Below, piece by piece: positions 7,519-15,969 of a DNA stretch of 18,583 bases (position 1 is its first letter; the number at the start of each line of letters is the position of its first letter). The notes under the pieces are model-generated. The model ran no database searches. It saw only the letters and a program-made list of their open reading frames with translations, and was not told the origin of the DNA. Position numbers and translations under genes: made by a program. The DNA is from CAYLPT01 sp964385645 (GTDB lineage: Bacteria; Armatimonadota; Hebobacteria; Hebobacterales; Hebobacteraceae): NCBI GenBank assembly GCA_964385645.1, contig CAYLPT010000211.1, positions 1 through 18,583 of the forward strand, given 5' to 3'.

Positions 7519-9280
7519 TGCGCACCCTCTTCGCCAAGCTGTTCCTGGCCCATCTCCTCACCCTGCTCATCGCGCTCGGGGTGGTCAGCCTTCTGCTGCC
7601 CTCTGCCCTCCAGCGGGTGCTCTCCCCCCTGTACATGCAGGCCGCCTCCGGCCGGCTGCTGGCGGATGCCGAGCACATCGCCGGCGCCATCGAGCCCCTC
7701 GCAGGCGAGCCCGAGCGAGCCGAGGAGCTCCGGCGTGCCATCCGAAGCATCTCCGCCACCACCGGGCTGCGCCTCTGTCTGGTGTCGCCGGGGACCGACG
7801 CGGAGTCGCTCGTCCAAGACCCCTCCGGCCGGCGGGTGGACCAGCCGGGGCCGGTGGCCGGCCGGCTGCCGGCGGGTGAGACGACGGTGGCGCGAGCGGG
7901 GGTGTTCCGCTGCACGGAGGACTTCCTGGTGGCGCACTGGCCCCTGCCGGGAAACAAGGGGGCGCTGTTGGTGGGGGCGAGCGTCGCGGCGGCGATCGCC
8001 GACGACGTGGCGCGGGTGCGCAGAATCGTCTTCTATGCGGGGGTGGTGGCGGCCGCGCTCTCCCTGCTCGTCGCGCTGGCACTCTCCGAGCGCATCTCCG
8101 GGCCGCTGCGGCGCATGACCCGGCTGGCCACCCAGATGGCCTCCGGCGACTTCAGCCAGCGCCTCCGCATCCGCGCCGGCGACGAGGTGGGCGCGCTCGG
8201 CCGCTCCTTCGATAGCCTGGCCGACAGCCTCGCTCGGACCCTCGCCGAGCTCCAGGAGGAGCAGGGGCGCCTGCGCTCCATCCTCGCCTCCGTCGGCGAC
8301 GGGATCGTCGCCGTGGACGCGAAGGGCCGCGTGACGCTGCTCAACCCCCAGGCGGCGGCGCTCCTGCGGCTGGACCAGGATTCCTGCCTGGGCCGGCACA
8401 TCGGCGAGCTCGGCCTGCCTCAGGCGCCGGTGGCGCGCTTCCTTCAGTGCGTTGAGAGCGGCCAGGCCTGCGAGGTGGAGTTCCACGCCGGCGCGCCCGA
8501 GCGCCAGTATGTCCTGCACGTCGCCCCCGTGCGGCCCCCCACACCGGAGGGCTGGGGCGCGGTCGGCGTCCTGCGCGACGTCACCGAGGGGCGCCGCCTC
8601 GAGCAGATGCGTCGGCGCTTCATCAGCGACGCCTCCCACGAGATCAAGACCCCCCTCACCGCCATCGGCGGCTTCGCCTCCGCCATCGCCGACGGCACTG
8701 CCGCCACCCCCGAGCAGCGTATCCGCAGCGCCACCCTCATCGTCCGTGAGGTCGAGCGCCTCAACCGCCTCGTCAACGACCTGCTCGATTTGTCCCGCAT
8801 CGAGTCTGGGGCGGTCCAGCTCGACCTGGAGGAGGTGGACGTCCCCGACCTCATCCGCTCCGCCGTGGAGGCCTTCGAGACCCAGAGCCGCGAGCGCGAC
8901 ATCGAGGTGGACGTCGTCGTGCCGGACGACCTGCCCAGGGCGCGGGGCGACTCCGACCGCCTCTACCAGGTGCTCGTCAATCTGCTCTCGAACGCGCTGC
9001 GCTTCAACCGCGACCAGGGCCGGATCACCATCGGCGCGCGCTGCGAGAACGGGTTCATCCGCGTCGAGGTGAGCGACACGGGGCCGGGCATCCCGGCCGT
9101 CGAGCTGCCCCACATCTGGGAGCGGTTTCACCGGGCCGACGCCTCCCGCGCCCGAAGCGAGGGCGGAACCGGCCTGGGCCTCGCCATCGTGCGCTCCATC
9201 GTCGAGGCCCACGGCGGACAGGTCTCCGCCGAGAGCACGCCCGGCGTCGGGTCCACCTTCACCTTCACCGTGCCGGTCGG

Positions 9281-9284
<4 letters not shown>
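7518..9284 (+). CDS. Membrane sensor histidine kinase (PhoR/WalK-like)
   Basis: A 588-residue kinase in standard order. TM1 is at about 8-30. An extracytoplasmic sensor domain of about 140 residues follows, then TM2 (near VVAAALSLLVALALS). Next come HAMP (ERISGPLRRMT...GDEVGALGRSFDSL), PAS (SVGDGIVAVDAKGRVTLLN), and HisKA with the phospho-acceptor H374 in DASHEIKTPLTAIGG. The HATPase domain has NLLSNALRFN, SDTGPGIP and GTGLGLAIV. ATG 7518 overlaps the regulator's stop as TGATG; GTG 7515 is an equally coupled alternative. It overlaps alr by 4 bases. The WalK/PhoR architecture and the alr link suggest it senses envelope or phosphate state (inference). Confidence 0.95.
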
Positions 9285-10447
<1,163 letters not shown>

Positions 10448-10453
10448 GCCCAT

Positions 10454-11497
10454 ATGCGCCGCCCCGTGACAGTCGCCCTCACGCTGCTGCTGGGCCTGGC
10501 GAGCGCCCCCTCGCCGGCCGCCGCACCTGGGGAGCCTGCCCCGGCCCCCGCGGCGCGTCCTGCTGCGGCCGCCCTGGGCGAGTCGGTCGTGCAGCTCGCC
10601 GAGTTCGTCTCGGCCACCCTCGCGGAGGTGGGCCGCGTGCCCGACTGGGTGCAGGTGCAGACCGCCGGGGGCGCCATCAGGGCGCTGTCTGCGGCCCAGG
10701 CCTTCGCTCTGCTCGCGCGCACCGTGTACCTGTGGGATACCCTCGGCTACCTGCCGGAGACCGTGCCCATCACCCCCGAGGAGGTCCGCCCGCCCGTCGT
10801 TGACCCCGAGGACCTGCCGGCCGGTGACTTCGATCCGGAGACGGGCCGCGAGGTGCCCACCCAGGCCTTCCTCGCCCAGGCGGAGGCCACGGTGCGGTGG
10901 GTGGACCGGCTGGGCGTGGTGCCCACCGCGGTCTGGGTGGATGGCCAGCGGCTCTCGGCCGCCGAGTACCTCGGCGGGCTGGCGATCTGCATCCAGTACG
11001 CCTACCACGAAGGTGGGCTGTACGACTGGGTCTTCCTGCCCCACTACGCTCCCCCGCCCTCCTGGGTCGCCGCGGCCCAGCTGGCCCCGGTGGTGGGCTA
11101 CGAGGGGCCGGAGGAGGAGACCATGGGGTGGTGGGAGGAAGGGGAGGAGCTGAACTGGCTGGAGAGCGAGGAGCCCGTCGCCGCCGCAGCGGAGCCTCAG
11201 CTGCCACGGCTAGGCGTCCTGCCCGAGCCAGGCGCGACTGTGAGCGGAATCGTGGACCTGGTGGCGAGCTACTCCGGGCCGCCAGCGAAGGTGGTGATCT
11301 TCAGCGTCGCCGGCCGCGCGCGCGCCGTCATGGACTCGCCGCCCTACAGCTACCGCTGGGACACCTCGGGACTCGAGCCGGGGGTCCATCTGGTGGGCGT
11401 GCGCGTGCTGGGCGATGGGGATCTCTTGCTCGCTAACCAGGTTAGCGCTTACATAGTAGAGCCGGGCGCAGCGACCGAGCCGGCCGACGACCTGTAG
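10454..11497 (+). CDS. Secreted protein, two pseudomurein-binding-like repeats plus Ig-like domain
   Basis: A 347-residue exported protein. A signal peptide (MRRP, hydrophobic core 5-16, Ala-rich cleavage region near 22-25) is followed by a Pro/Ala linker. Two segments resemble pseudomurein-binding repeats (PMBR). One is at about 55-100 (RVPDWVQV, then ALSAAQAFALLART), the other at about 146-185 (VVPTAVWVDGQRLSAAEYLGGLA); both have the VP-x-x-V...G-x-x-LS-A-x-x-x-x-LA pattern. A Trp/Glu-rich acidic stretch (219-245) leads to an Ig-like domain (251-336) with LPEPGATVSGIVDL, PPYSYRWDTSGL and GVHLVGVRVLGDG, as in bacterial Ig-like (Big_9-type) modules. A cell-wall or surface-glycan binding role is inferred. 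It begins 6 bases after alr, and GAGGTGA supports ATG 10454. Confidence 0.75.
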   Translation: MRRPVTVALTLLLGLASAPSPAAAPGEPAPAPAARPAAAALGESVVQLAEFVSATLAEVGRVPDWVQVQTAGGAIRALSAAQAFALLARTVYLWDTLGYLPETVPITPEEVRPPVVDPEDLPAGDFDPETGREVPTQAFLAQAEATVRWVDRLGVVPTAVWVDGQRLSAAEYLGGLAICIQYAYHEGGLYDWVFLPHYAPPPSWVAAAQLAPVVGYEGPEEETMGWWEEGEELNWLESEEPVAAAAEPQLPRLGVLPEPGATVSGIVDLVASYSGPPAKVVIFSVAGRARAVMDSPPYSYRWDTSGLEPGVHLVGVRVLGDGDLLLANQVSAYIVEPGAATEPADDL

Positions 11498-11516
11498 GCC
11501 CCGCGGGCAGCGGGGC
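11498..11516 (+). terminator. Perfect 7-bp hairpin directly after the Ig-like protein gene
   Basis: GCCCCGC (11498-11504), loop GGGCA, then GCGGGGC (11510-11516): a perfect 7-bp all-GC stem beginning right after the stop codon. No T-run follows (GATACC instead), so classic intrinsic termination is doubtful. It may be a weak terminator, an attenuator or an mRNA 3' stabiliser separating the alr unit from the membrane genes. Confidence 0.45.
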
Positions 11517-11560
11517 GATACCCTCGATCGCGGGCGAGTGAGGCGAGCGGGAAGGCGATA

Positions 11561-13069
11561 GTGGCCCCGATAAGCCCAGACATCGTCTTGCTCAACTGGC
11601 TACTGCTTCTTCCCTTCTTCGCGGCCGCCTGCGCCGCGCTGCTCCCGCTTCTCTCCCGCCGCCCTAGCCTCGCCCGAGAGCAGGAGGCGCTCGCCCGCAG
11701 TCCTTTCTACCTGGGGGCCTTCGCCTCGCTCATGGCGCTCAGCCTCGGCGTCTCGCTGCTGCCCGCGGCGGGCCTCGGCGGGCGGGTGTCTGCCGACTAC
11801 TGGTGGACGCGCGACCTCCACCAGCTCCAGTTCCGCGCCGATGCGTACGCGGCCGGCATCCTCGTCGCCGTCCACGCGCTGGGCCTGCTGCTGCACCTGC
11901 GTCTGCTGGGCCTGCCCGACAGAGGGCGGGCCCATCGGCGGGCCGCGCTGCTCCTGTGCGCCCAGGGCTGCGGCGCGGCGGCCGTGCTGGCGGCCGACCT
12001 GGTCGCGATCGCCTTCTTCCTCGATCTGATGCTGCTCTGCCTGTGGGGGCTCTGCGCGCTCGATGCCCGCGCGCCGGCCGACCGCCTGCTCGCGACGGCC
12101 TACGCGGGCAGCGTCGCCTTCCTGGGCGGCGTCGCGCTCATCTGGGTCGCCTCCGGCGAGACCTTCCAGCCTGACCTCGCGCTGCTCCTCATCTCGCGGG
12201 ACGCCGGGGCGCTGCGGCTCATGGGCGTGTTGGCGCTCGTCGGGCTGCTCCCGCGCCTGGCCGCGGTCCCTGGCCATGGGTGGGTTCCCGTGCTGGAGGC
12301 CGACCGTGCGGGCGGCGCGCTGGCGCCGGCCGTCCTCCTGCTGCCGGTGGGCGGCTCCGTGCTGCTGCGGCTGCTCACCAGCTCCTTCGTCCTCCCTGCC
12401 ATCCCGGCGGTTAGCGACCTCGCGCTCTTCCTCGGGGTGGCCTCCCTGGGCTGGGGCGCGCTGCGGGCCTGGTTCGCGAGGGCCCTGCGCCACGTCCCGG
12501 TGTGGCTGGCGGTCGCGCAGTCGGGCTATCTGCTGATCGCGCTGGCCGGCCTCGCGGGCCCAGGCGGCGGCGCGCCCGAGCTGACGCGCGCCGCCGCCCT
12601 GCACCTGCTCTGGGCGCCGCTGGCGCTGGTGGTCATGTGGTCGGCCGCGGCCGGCCTGGCGGCGCGCGCGGGCGCGGATGCGCTCGCCGGGCTCAGCGGC
12701 CTGCTGCGCCGCGCTCCCATTGAGGCGCTGGCCTTCCTGGCCGGGGGCCTCTCGCTTGCGGGCGTCCCCCCGCTGCCCGGCTATCAGGTCCAGCGCCTGC
12801 TCGTCTCGGGGCTGTTCGCCTCCGGCCGGCCCGCCCTCGCGGCCATGGTCTTGATCGGGAGCCTCTTCGTCGCGCTCGCGGTCGCCGACGCCTTCCGGCA
12901 GGCGTTCCTGCGCCGCGAGCCTCCGCCTGCGCTGACCCGCGCCTCCCGCTGGGCCAGCGCCCAGCTCCTCGTCGGCCTCTCCGCGCTGCTCGCCTCCGGC
13001 CTCCTGGCGAGCCCCGCCCTTCGCTGGAGCGAGGCTGTGTCCCGCGCCGCCCTCACCATCGCCCCATGA
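11561..13069 (+). CDS. Orphan NuoM/NuoN/MrpD-like membrane protein, divergent
   Basis: A 502-residue protein with about 12-14 hydrophobic spans. By eye it follows the proton-pumping antiporter-like subunits of complex I and Mrp antiporters: FRADAYAAGILVAV (like FRVDGLSA), ADLVAIAFFLDLM (TM5 region), LLPRLAAVPGHGWVP (TM7, like the K-x-P-x-x-P-x-HTWLP motif), WLAVAQSGYLLIAL (like AYSSISQMGY) and LSLAGVPPLPGY (TM12). The charges needed for proton transfer are altered. The TM5 Glu is D155, the TM7 Lys is R232, the TM8 Lys aligns with P262, the TM10 Lys aligns with a hydrophobic residue, and the TM12 Lys/Glu aligns with Gln (about 409-411). No other complex I or mrp gene is nearby. GTG 11561 is preceded by GGAAGG (11550-11555). 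The family call is moderate; the function is unknown. Confidence 0.7.
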   Translation: MAPISPDIVLLNWLLLLPFFAAACAALLPLLSRRPSLAREQEALARSPFYLGAFASLMALSLGVSLLPAAGLGGRVSADYWWTRDLHQLQFRADAYAAGILVAVHALGLLLHLRLLGLPDRGRAHRRAALLLCAQGCGAAAVLAADLVAIAFFLDLMLLCLWGLCALDARAPADRLLATAYAGSVAFLGGVALIWVASGETFQPDLALLLISRDAGALRLMGVLALVGLLPRLAAVPGHGWVPVLEADRAGGALAPAVLLLPVGGSVLLRLLTSSFVLPAIPAVSDLALFLGVASLGWGALRAWFARALRHVPVWLAVAQSGYLLIALAGLAGPGGGAPELTRAAALHLLWAPLALVVMWSAAAGLAARAGADALAGLSGLLRRAPIEALAFLAGGLSLAGVPPLPGYQVQRLLVSGLFASGRPALAAMVLIGSLFVALAVADAFRQAFLRREPPPALTRASRWASAQLLVGLSALLASGLLASPALRWSEAVSRAALTIAP

Positions 13070-13671
13070 CCCCCTCCCTGACCATCATCGCCATCCTGCT
13101 CGGCGGCGGCGCGATCGCCGCCGGGACCGCCCTCTCCATCCGCGCCCGGCCCGCCCCGCGGGCGAGCTTCGGCTGGGCGGTCGCGGCCGCCTGCGGCTCC
13201 AGCGTACTCGCGGCCGCTGCCGGCCTCGCGGCCCCGGTTAGCGACGGCCTGCGCGGGGCCGGGCTCCAGCTCCTCGCCGTGCTCCTCGCGGCGGCGCTCG
13301 GCGCGCTCTGTCACGGGGGCCCGGCGGAGGGCGCCGTTCAGGCGAGCCACGTCTGGTCAATCGGGCGAGCGGTCGCCTGGCTGACCGTGATCGGCCTCCC
13401 CCCCACGGTTGGGTTTCATGGAAAGATACTGGTGTACCGCGCGCTGCTGGCGGCCGGCTGGGGCTGGCTTGCTGTGCTGGCGGGGGCGGCGAGCGTAGCC
13501 GCGCTGGCCCCAGCCCTGTGGGCGATCCGCCCGGGGGCTGCGGGGCCTGCGGGGGCGCTGCGGGCGGCCATCGCCGTGGCGCTCATCGCGGCCGTCTGCC
13601 TCCTGGGCCTGTGCCCGCAGCCGGCCCTGGAGATCGCGGGGGCGCTCGCGAGCCCAGCCATCGCGCGCTGA
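13066..13671 (+). CDS. Half-length NuoN-like membrane protein (C-terminal half only)
   Basis: A 201-residue, very hydrophobic Ala/Leu-rich protein with about five or six spans, coupled to the previous gene by an ATGA overlap. Residues 95-145 match the C-terminal core of NuoN: W-x-x-x-GLPPTVGFHGK-ILVYRALLAAG, where K120 corresponds to the conserved TM12 Lys of NuoN/NuoL. The preceding part (about 33-85) resembles the AYSSIAHAGYLLLGLA and following helices, so the protein equals roughly the last 200 residues of a 450-500-residue subunit. The N-terminal half, with the TM5 Glu and TM7 Lys, is absent. It keeps the Lys that its partner (11561-13069) lost, so the two may work as one complex. No frameshift sign was seen. 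Confidence 0.7.
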   Translation: MTPSLTIIAILLGGGAIAAGTALSIRARPAPRASFGWAVAAACGSSVLAAAAGLAAPVSDGLRGAGLQLLAVLLAAALGALCHGGPAEGAVQASHVWSIGRAVAWLTVIGLPPTVGFHGKILVYRALLAAGWGWLAVLAGAASVAALAPALWAIRPGAAGPAGALRAAIAVALIAAVCLLGLCPQPALEIAGALASPAIAR

Positions 13672-13679
13672 AAGAGGGG

Positions 13680-13708
13680 TTGCACTGGAGGCGGCTTTGT
13701 GCTAGGGT
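13680..13708 (+). promoter_or_regulatory. Likely promoter of the LysM-NlpC/P60 gene
   Basis: TTGCAC (13680-13685), a 17-base spacer, then TAGGGT (13703-13708) preceded by TGC. The layout is the same as the 6445-6473 promoter, with a TAnnnT -10 common in GC-rich bacteria. Transcription would begin near 13715, giving a leader of about 110 bases before ATG 13828. I saw no convincing riboswitch in that leader. Confidence 0.5.
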
Positions 13709-13827
13709 GTTGCGACCCGCGCGGCGCCCAGTGCTGCTTCACAGACAAGACCGCGGCGCGTGACGCACCTCCCGCGCGGGCCGAGTGTGCGTGTCCGCCG
13801 CGGCAGCCAACGGGGATGCAGGCTATC

Positions 13828-14832
13828 ATGCGCGATCATCGAAGACTCCCGTGGGGTGGGTTGGGAGTTCTCGCGGGCATCTTGCTGCTCTCGTATCCCG
13901 CGGCCGCCGACACTCAGTACACGGTAAGAGAGGGCGACTCGGTCTGGTCCATCGCCCGCGCCTTCGGCGTATCCCACCGCTCGGTACTCGCGGCCAACGG
14001 CCTCGCCGAGGACGACATCATCCGGCCCGGCCGCGTCCTCACCATCCCGGGCGTGGGCGCGCAGGAGGGTGAGCCCGAGCCGGCCGAGGAGGTCATCCAC
14101 GTCGTCGCCGAGGGCGAGAGCCTGTGGCTCATCGCGCGTCGCTATGGCACCACCGTCTCCGCGCTGGCCGCCGCGAACGATCTCGACCCCCACCGCGTGC
14201 TGTCCGTCGGAGCGCGCCTGCGCGTGCCGTTGGGCGCAAGCGGAGGGCAGCGTGCCGGCTCGCCACCACCTGACGACGGGCCCCGCGCCGTCCACGTCGT
14301 CCGCAGCGGCGAGAGCCTGTGGACCATCGCGCGGCGCTATGGCACCACCGTCTCCGCGCTGGCCGCCGCCAACGGGATCCGCCCGGAGGCCGTGCTGCCG
14401 GTGGGCCGCCGGCTGGAGGTGCCGGGCGCTCCGGCCGCGGCGACGGAGAGCGCAGAGCCGGGAGAGCCCCAGCACGACTTCGTGGAGACGGCCCTCGAGT
14501 ACCAGGGCGTCAGGTACCGCTACGGCGGCATGACCACCCGCGGGATGGACTGCTCGGGCCTCGTCGCGCGCGTGCTCGGCCGGCATGGGATTGACGCTCC
14601 CCGGACCTCGCGGGCGCTCTATGGCATCGGCACCCCTGTGTCGAAGGCCGACCTCGAGCCCGGCGATCTGGTCTTCTTCTCCACCGTGCGCGCGGGCGTC
14701 TCCCACGTGGGCATCTACATCGGCGGAAACCGCTTCATCCACGCCTCCAGCCGCGGCGGCGGCGTGCGCATAGACCGCCTCGACACCGGGTACTACCGGC
14801 AACGCTACGTCGGCGCCCGCCGCGTCAACTGA
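13828..14832 (+). CDS. Secreted peptidoglycan hydrolase, three LysM plus NlpC/P60
   Basis: A 334-residue exported endopeptidase. The signal peptide has a basic start (MRDHRRLPW), a hydrophobic core and likely cleavage after PAAA (27). Three LysM domains that bind glycan chains lie at about 29-75, 89-137 and 154-202, each with the x-V-x-x-G-[ED]S-x-W-x-IA pattern. The NlpC/P60 domain (about 214-334) has catalytic C242 (DCSGLV), H293 (SHVGIY) and H305 (FIHASS), and would cut peptide stems between D-Glu and the diamino acid. All catalytic residues are present. ATG 13816 is 12 bases upstream and possible. The open frame back to 13699 reads Cys/Pro-rich non-protein-like sequence, overlaps the promoter and lacks a ribosome binding site. 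It is followed by a hairpin and dut. Confidence 0.93.
   Translation: MRDHRRLPWGGLGVLAGILLLSYPAAADTQYTVREGDSVWSIARAFGVSHRSVLAANGLAEDDIIRPGRVLTIPGVGAQEGEPEPAEEVIHVVAEGESLWLIARRYGTTVSALAAANDLDPHRVLSVGARLRVPLGASGGQRAGSPPPDDGPRAVHVVRSGESLWTIARRYGTTVSALAAANGIRPEAVLPVGRRLEVPGAPAAATESAEPGEPQHDFVETALEYQGVRYRYGGMTTRGMDCSGLVARVLGRHGIDAPRTSRALYGIGTPVSKADLEPGDLVFFSTVRAGVSHVGIYIGGNRFIHASSRGGGVRIDRLDTGYYRQRYVGARRVN
14140..14369 (+). repeat. 35-base perfect direct repeat between LysM 2 and LysM 3
   Basis: Bases 14140-14174 and 14335-14369 are identical for 35 bases, 195 bases apart (65 codons, in frame). They encode RYGTTVSALAAA in both domains. A further 15-base match (14113-14127 with 14308-14322) keeps the same offset. 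LysM 1 is much more different. This suggests a recent domain duplication or gene conversion. Confidence 0.9.
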
Positions 14833-14833
14833 C

Positions 14834-14860
14834 GGCCCCTCCTCCCAGAGGGATTGGGCC
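14834..14860 (+). terminator. Hairpin after the LysM-NlpC/P60 gene, weak terminator candidate
   Basis: An outer stem GGCCC (14834-14838) with GGGCC (14856-14860) encloses an inner stem CCTC (14841-14844) with GAGG (14848-14851). It starts one base after the stop codon. A second small hairpin, GGAGC-GAA-GCTCC, lies at 14865-14877. No T-run follows either, so partial termination or mRNA end protection is as likely as full termination. Confidence 0.35.
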
Positions 14861-14907
14861 CGCCGGAGCGAAGCTCCCCACCCAGGCCTTCGCAGGGTGA
14901 GAGCGCA

Positions 14908-15357
14908 GTGGGCGACCTGATCCTCCATGTCGAGCAGCTTCCCGGCGCCTCCGATCTGCCGGCGCCCGCCTACATGAGCCAGCAGGCCTCCGGCCTCGAC
15001 CTGTACGCGGCCGTGCCCACCTCCCTCACCCTCGCCCCGGGGGAACGCGCGGTGATCCCCACCGGCATCCGCATCGCCGTCCCGCCGGGCTACGAGGGAC
15101 AGGTGCGGCCCCGCAGCGGGCTCGCCGTCCACCACAAGGTAACCGTCCTCAATGCCCCCGGCACCATAGACGCGGACTACCGGGGCGAGGTGTCCGTCGT
15201 GCTTGTGAACCACGGGCGGGAGCCCTTCCTCATCCGCCGCGGGGACCGCATCGCCCAGCTCGTCATCGCGCCCGTGGCGCACGTGACGGTGGCGCTCGTC
15301 ACCGCGCTGGAGGCCACCGCGCGCGGCGACGGCGGCTTCGGCCACACTGGCCGGTGA
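14908..15357 (+). CDS. dut: dUTP diphosphatase (dUTPase)
   Basis: This trimeric dUTPase hydrolyses dUTP to dUMP, keeping uracil out of DNA and feeding dTMP synthesis. All five motifs are present in 149 residues: I ASGLDLYA, II GQVRPRSGLA, III GTIDADYRGEV, IV GDRIAQLVI and V RGDGGFGHTG, the flexible arm (usual GFGSTG, here His for Ser). The start is GTG 14908, because AGGGTGA (14894-14900) lies 7 bases upstream. The longer frame from 14854 reads through the hairpin region and would add a tail with no family counterpart. The kinase-like gene starts 6 bases after the stop. Confidence 0.95.
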   Translation: MGDLILHVEQLPGASDLPAPAYMSQQASGLDLYAAVPTSLTLAPGERAVIPTGIRIAVPPGYEGQVRPRSGLAVHHKVTVLNAPGTIDADYRGEVSVVLVNHGREPFLIRRGDRIAQLVIAPVAHVTVALVTALEATARGDGGFGHTGR

Positions 15358-15363
15358 GCGGAG

Positions 15364-15969
15364 ATGCCTCGCGCCTACGTCATCGGCATCGGCGGGGGCT
15401 CAGGCTCGGGCAAGTCCGAGCTGGCCCAGCGGCTGCGCGCGCGGCTCCATCCCCTGCGCGTCCGGGTCATCAACCAGGACGCCTACTTCCTGCCCGCCTC
15501 CGCCTTGCCCACACACCGGGCCCGCCGCAGCGGCCGCGTCTGGCCCGACCACAACCACCCCGACTCCTTCGACTTCGCCCGCCTGCGCACCGACCTGCGC
15601 GCCGCCCGCCAGGGGGACGCCGACGTGGTGATCGTCGAGGGCATCCTCGCCCTGCACGACCCCGCCTTGCGCGCCCTCATGGATCTGCGCGTCTTCGTGG
15701 ACTGTGAGGCCGACGAGCGGGTGCTGCGCCGCCTGCTTCGCAACGTCGCCGCCGGCTGCGACTTCGCGGAGGCCTGTGAGTTCTACCTCGACTCGGTGCG
15801 CTACCGACACCGCGAGTTCTGCGAACCCACGCGCGCGCACGCCGACCTCATCCTGCCCGCCGGCCGCGACGAGCCCGAGCGCACCGAGCAGGTGCTCGAG
15901 GAGGTTCGCCGGCGCGCCCTGCGAGCCGCGCCCGTCGAGACCGCCCGCCAGCGCGCCGCCGAGCCATGA
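15364..15969 (+). CDS. Uridine kinase-like P-loop kinase, atypical
   Basis: A 201-residue member of the uridine kinase/phosphoribulokinase family. Walker A is GGGSGSGKS (10-18). The substrate region NQDAYF and the DHNHPDSFDF segment parallel DSYY and DHPDAFD of Udk, VVIVEGILAL is the Walker B-like strand, and RVFVDCEADERVLRRLLRNV the lid lead-in. It departs from true Udk: the usual ERGR lid segment reads AAGC, Walker A ends in Ser instead of Thr, and the expected Pro/Met after the lid is changed (VRYRHREFCEPT). It may phosphorylate another nucleoside or small molecule. GGTGA (15352-15356) supports ATG 15364. It overlaps the endonuclease gene by 4 bases. Confidence 0.8.
   Translation: MPRAYVIGIGGGSGSGKSELAQRLRARLHPLRVRVINQDAYFLPASALPTHRARRSGRVWPDHNHPDSFDFARLRTDLRAARQGDADVVIVEGILALHDPALRALMDLRVFVDCEADERVLRRLLRNVAAGCDFAEACEFYLDSVRYRHREFCEPTRAHADLILPAGRDEPERTEQVLEEVRRRALRAAPVETARQRAAEP

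Noticed and set aside
13060..13072. Frameshift splitting a single antiporter-like gene into two
   Set aside because: The first protein already contains a TM12-like region and C-terminal helices, and the second repeats the TM12 motif, so they are two overlapping genes, not one broken gene.
13699..13815. Upstream extension of the LysM-NlpC/P60 frame
   Set aside because: It overlaps the likely promoter, encodes a Cys/Pro-rich stretch, and would place the signal peptide internally.
13715..13827. ydaO (c-di-AMP) riboswitch before the cell-wall hydrolase
   Set aside because: Only short look-alike pieces were seen near 13800-13820 and the leader is shorter than the usual motif; the conserved core was not recognised.
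14854..14907. Upstream extension of dut
   Set aside because: It has no family counterpart, while GTG 14908 has a well-spaced AGGGTGA.
13702..15345. Minus-strand open frame (547 codons) opposite the LysM-NlpC/P60 and dut genes
   Set aside because: It spans two well-supported plus-strand genes and their spacer and shows no protein family features.
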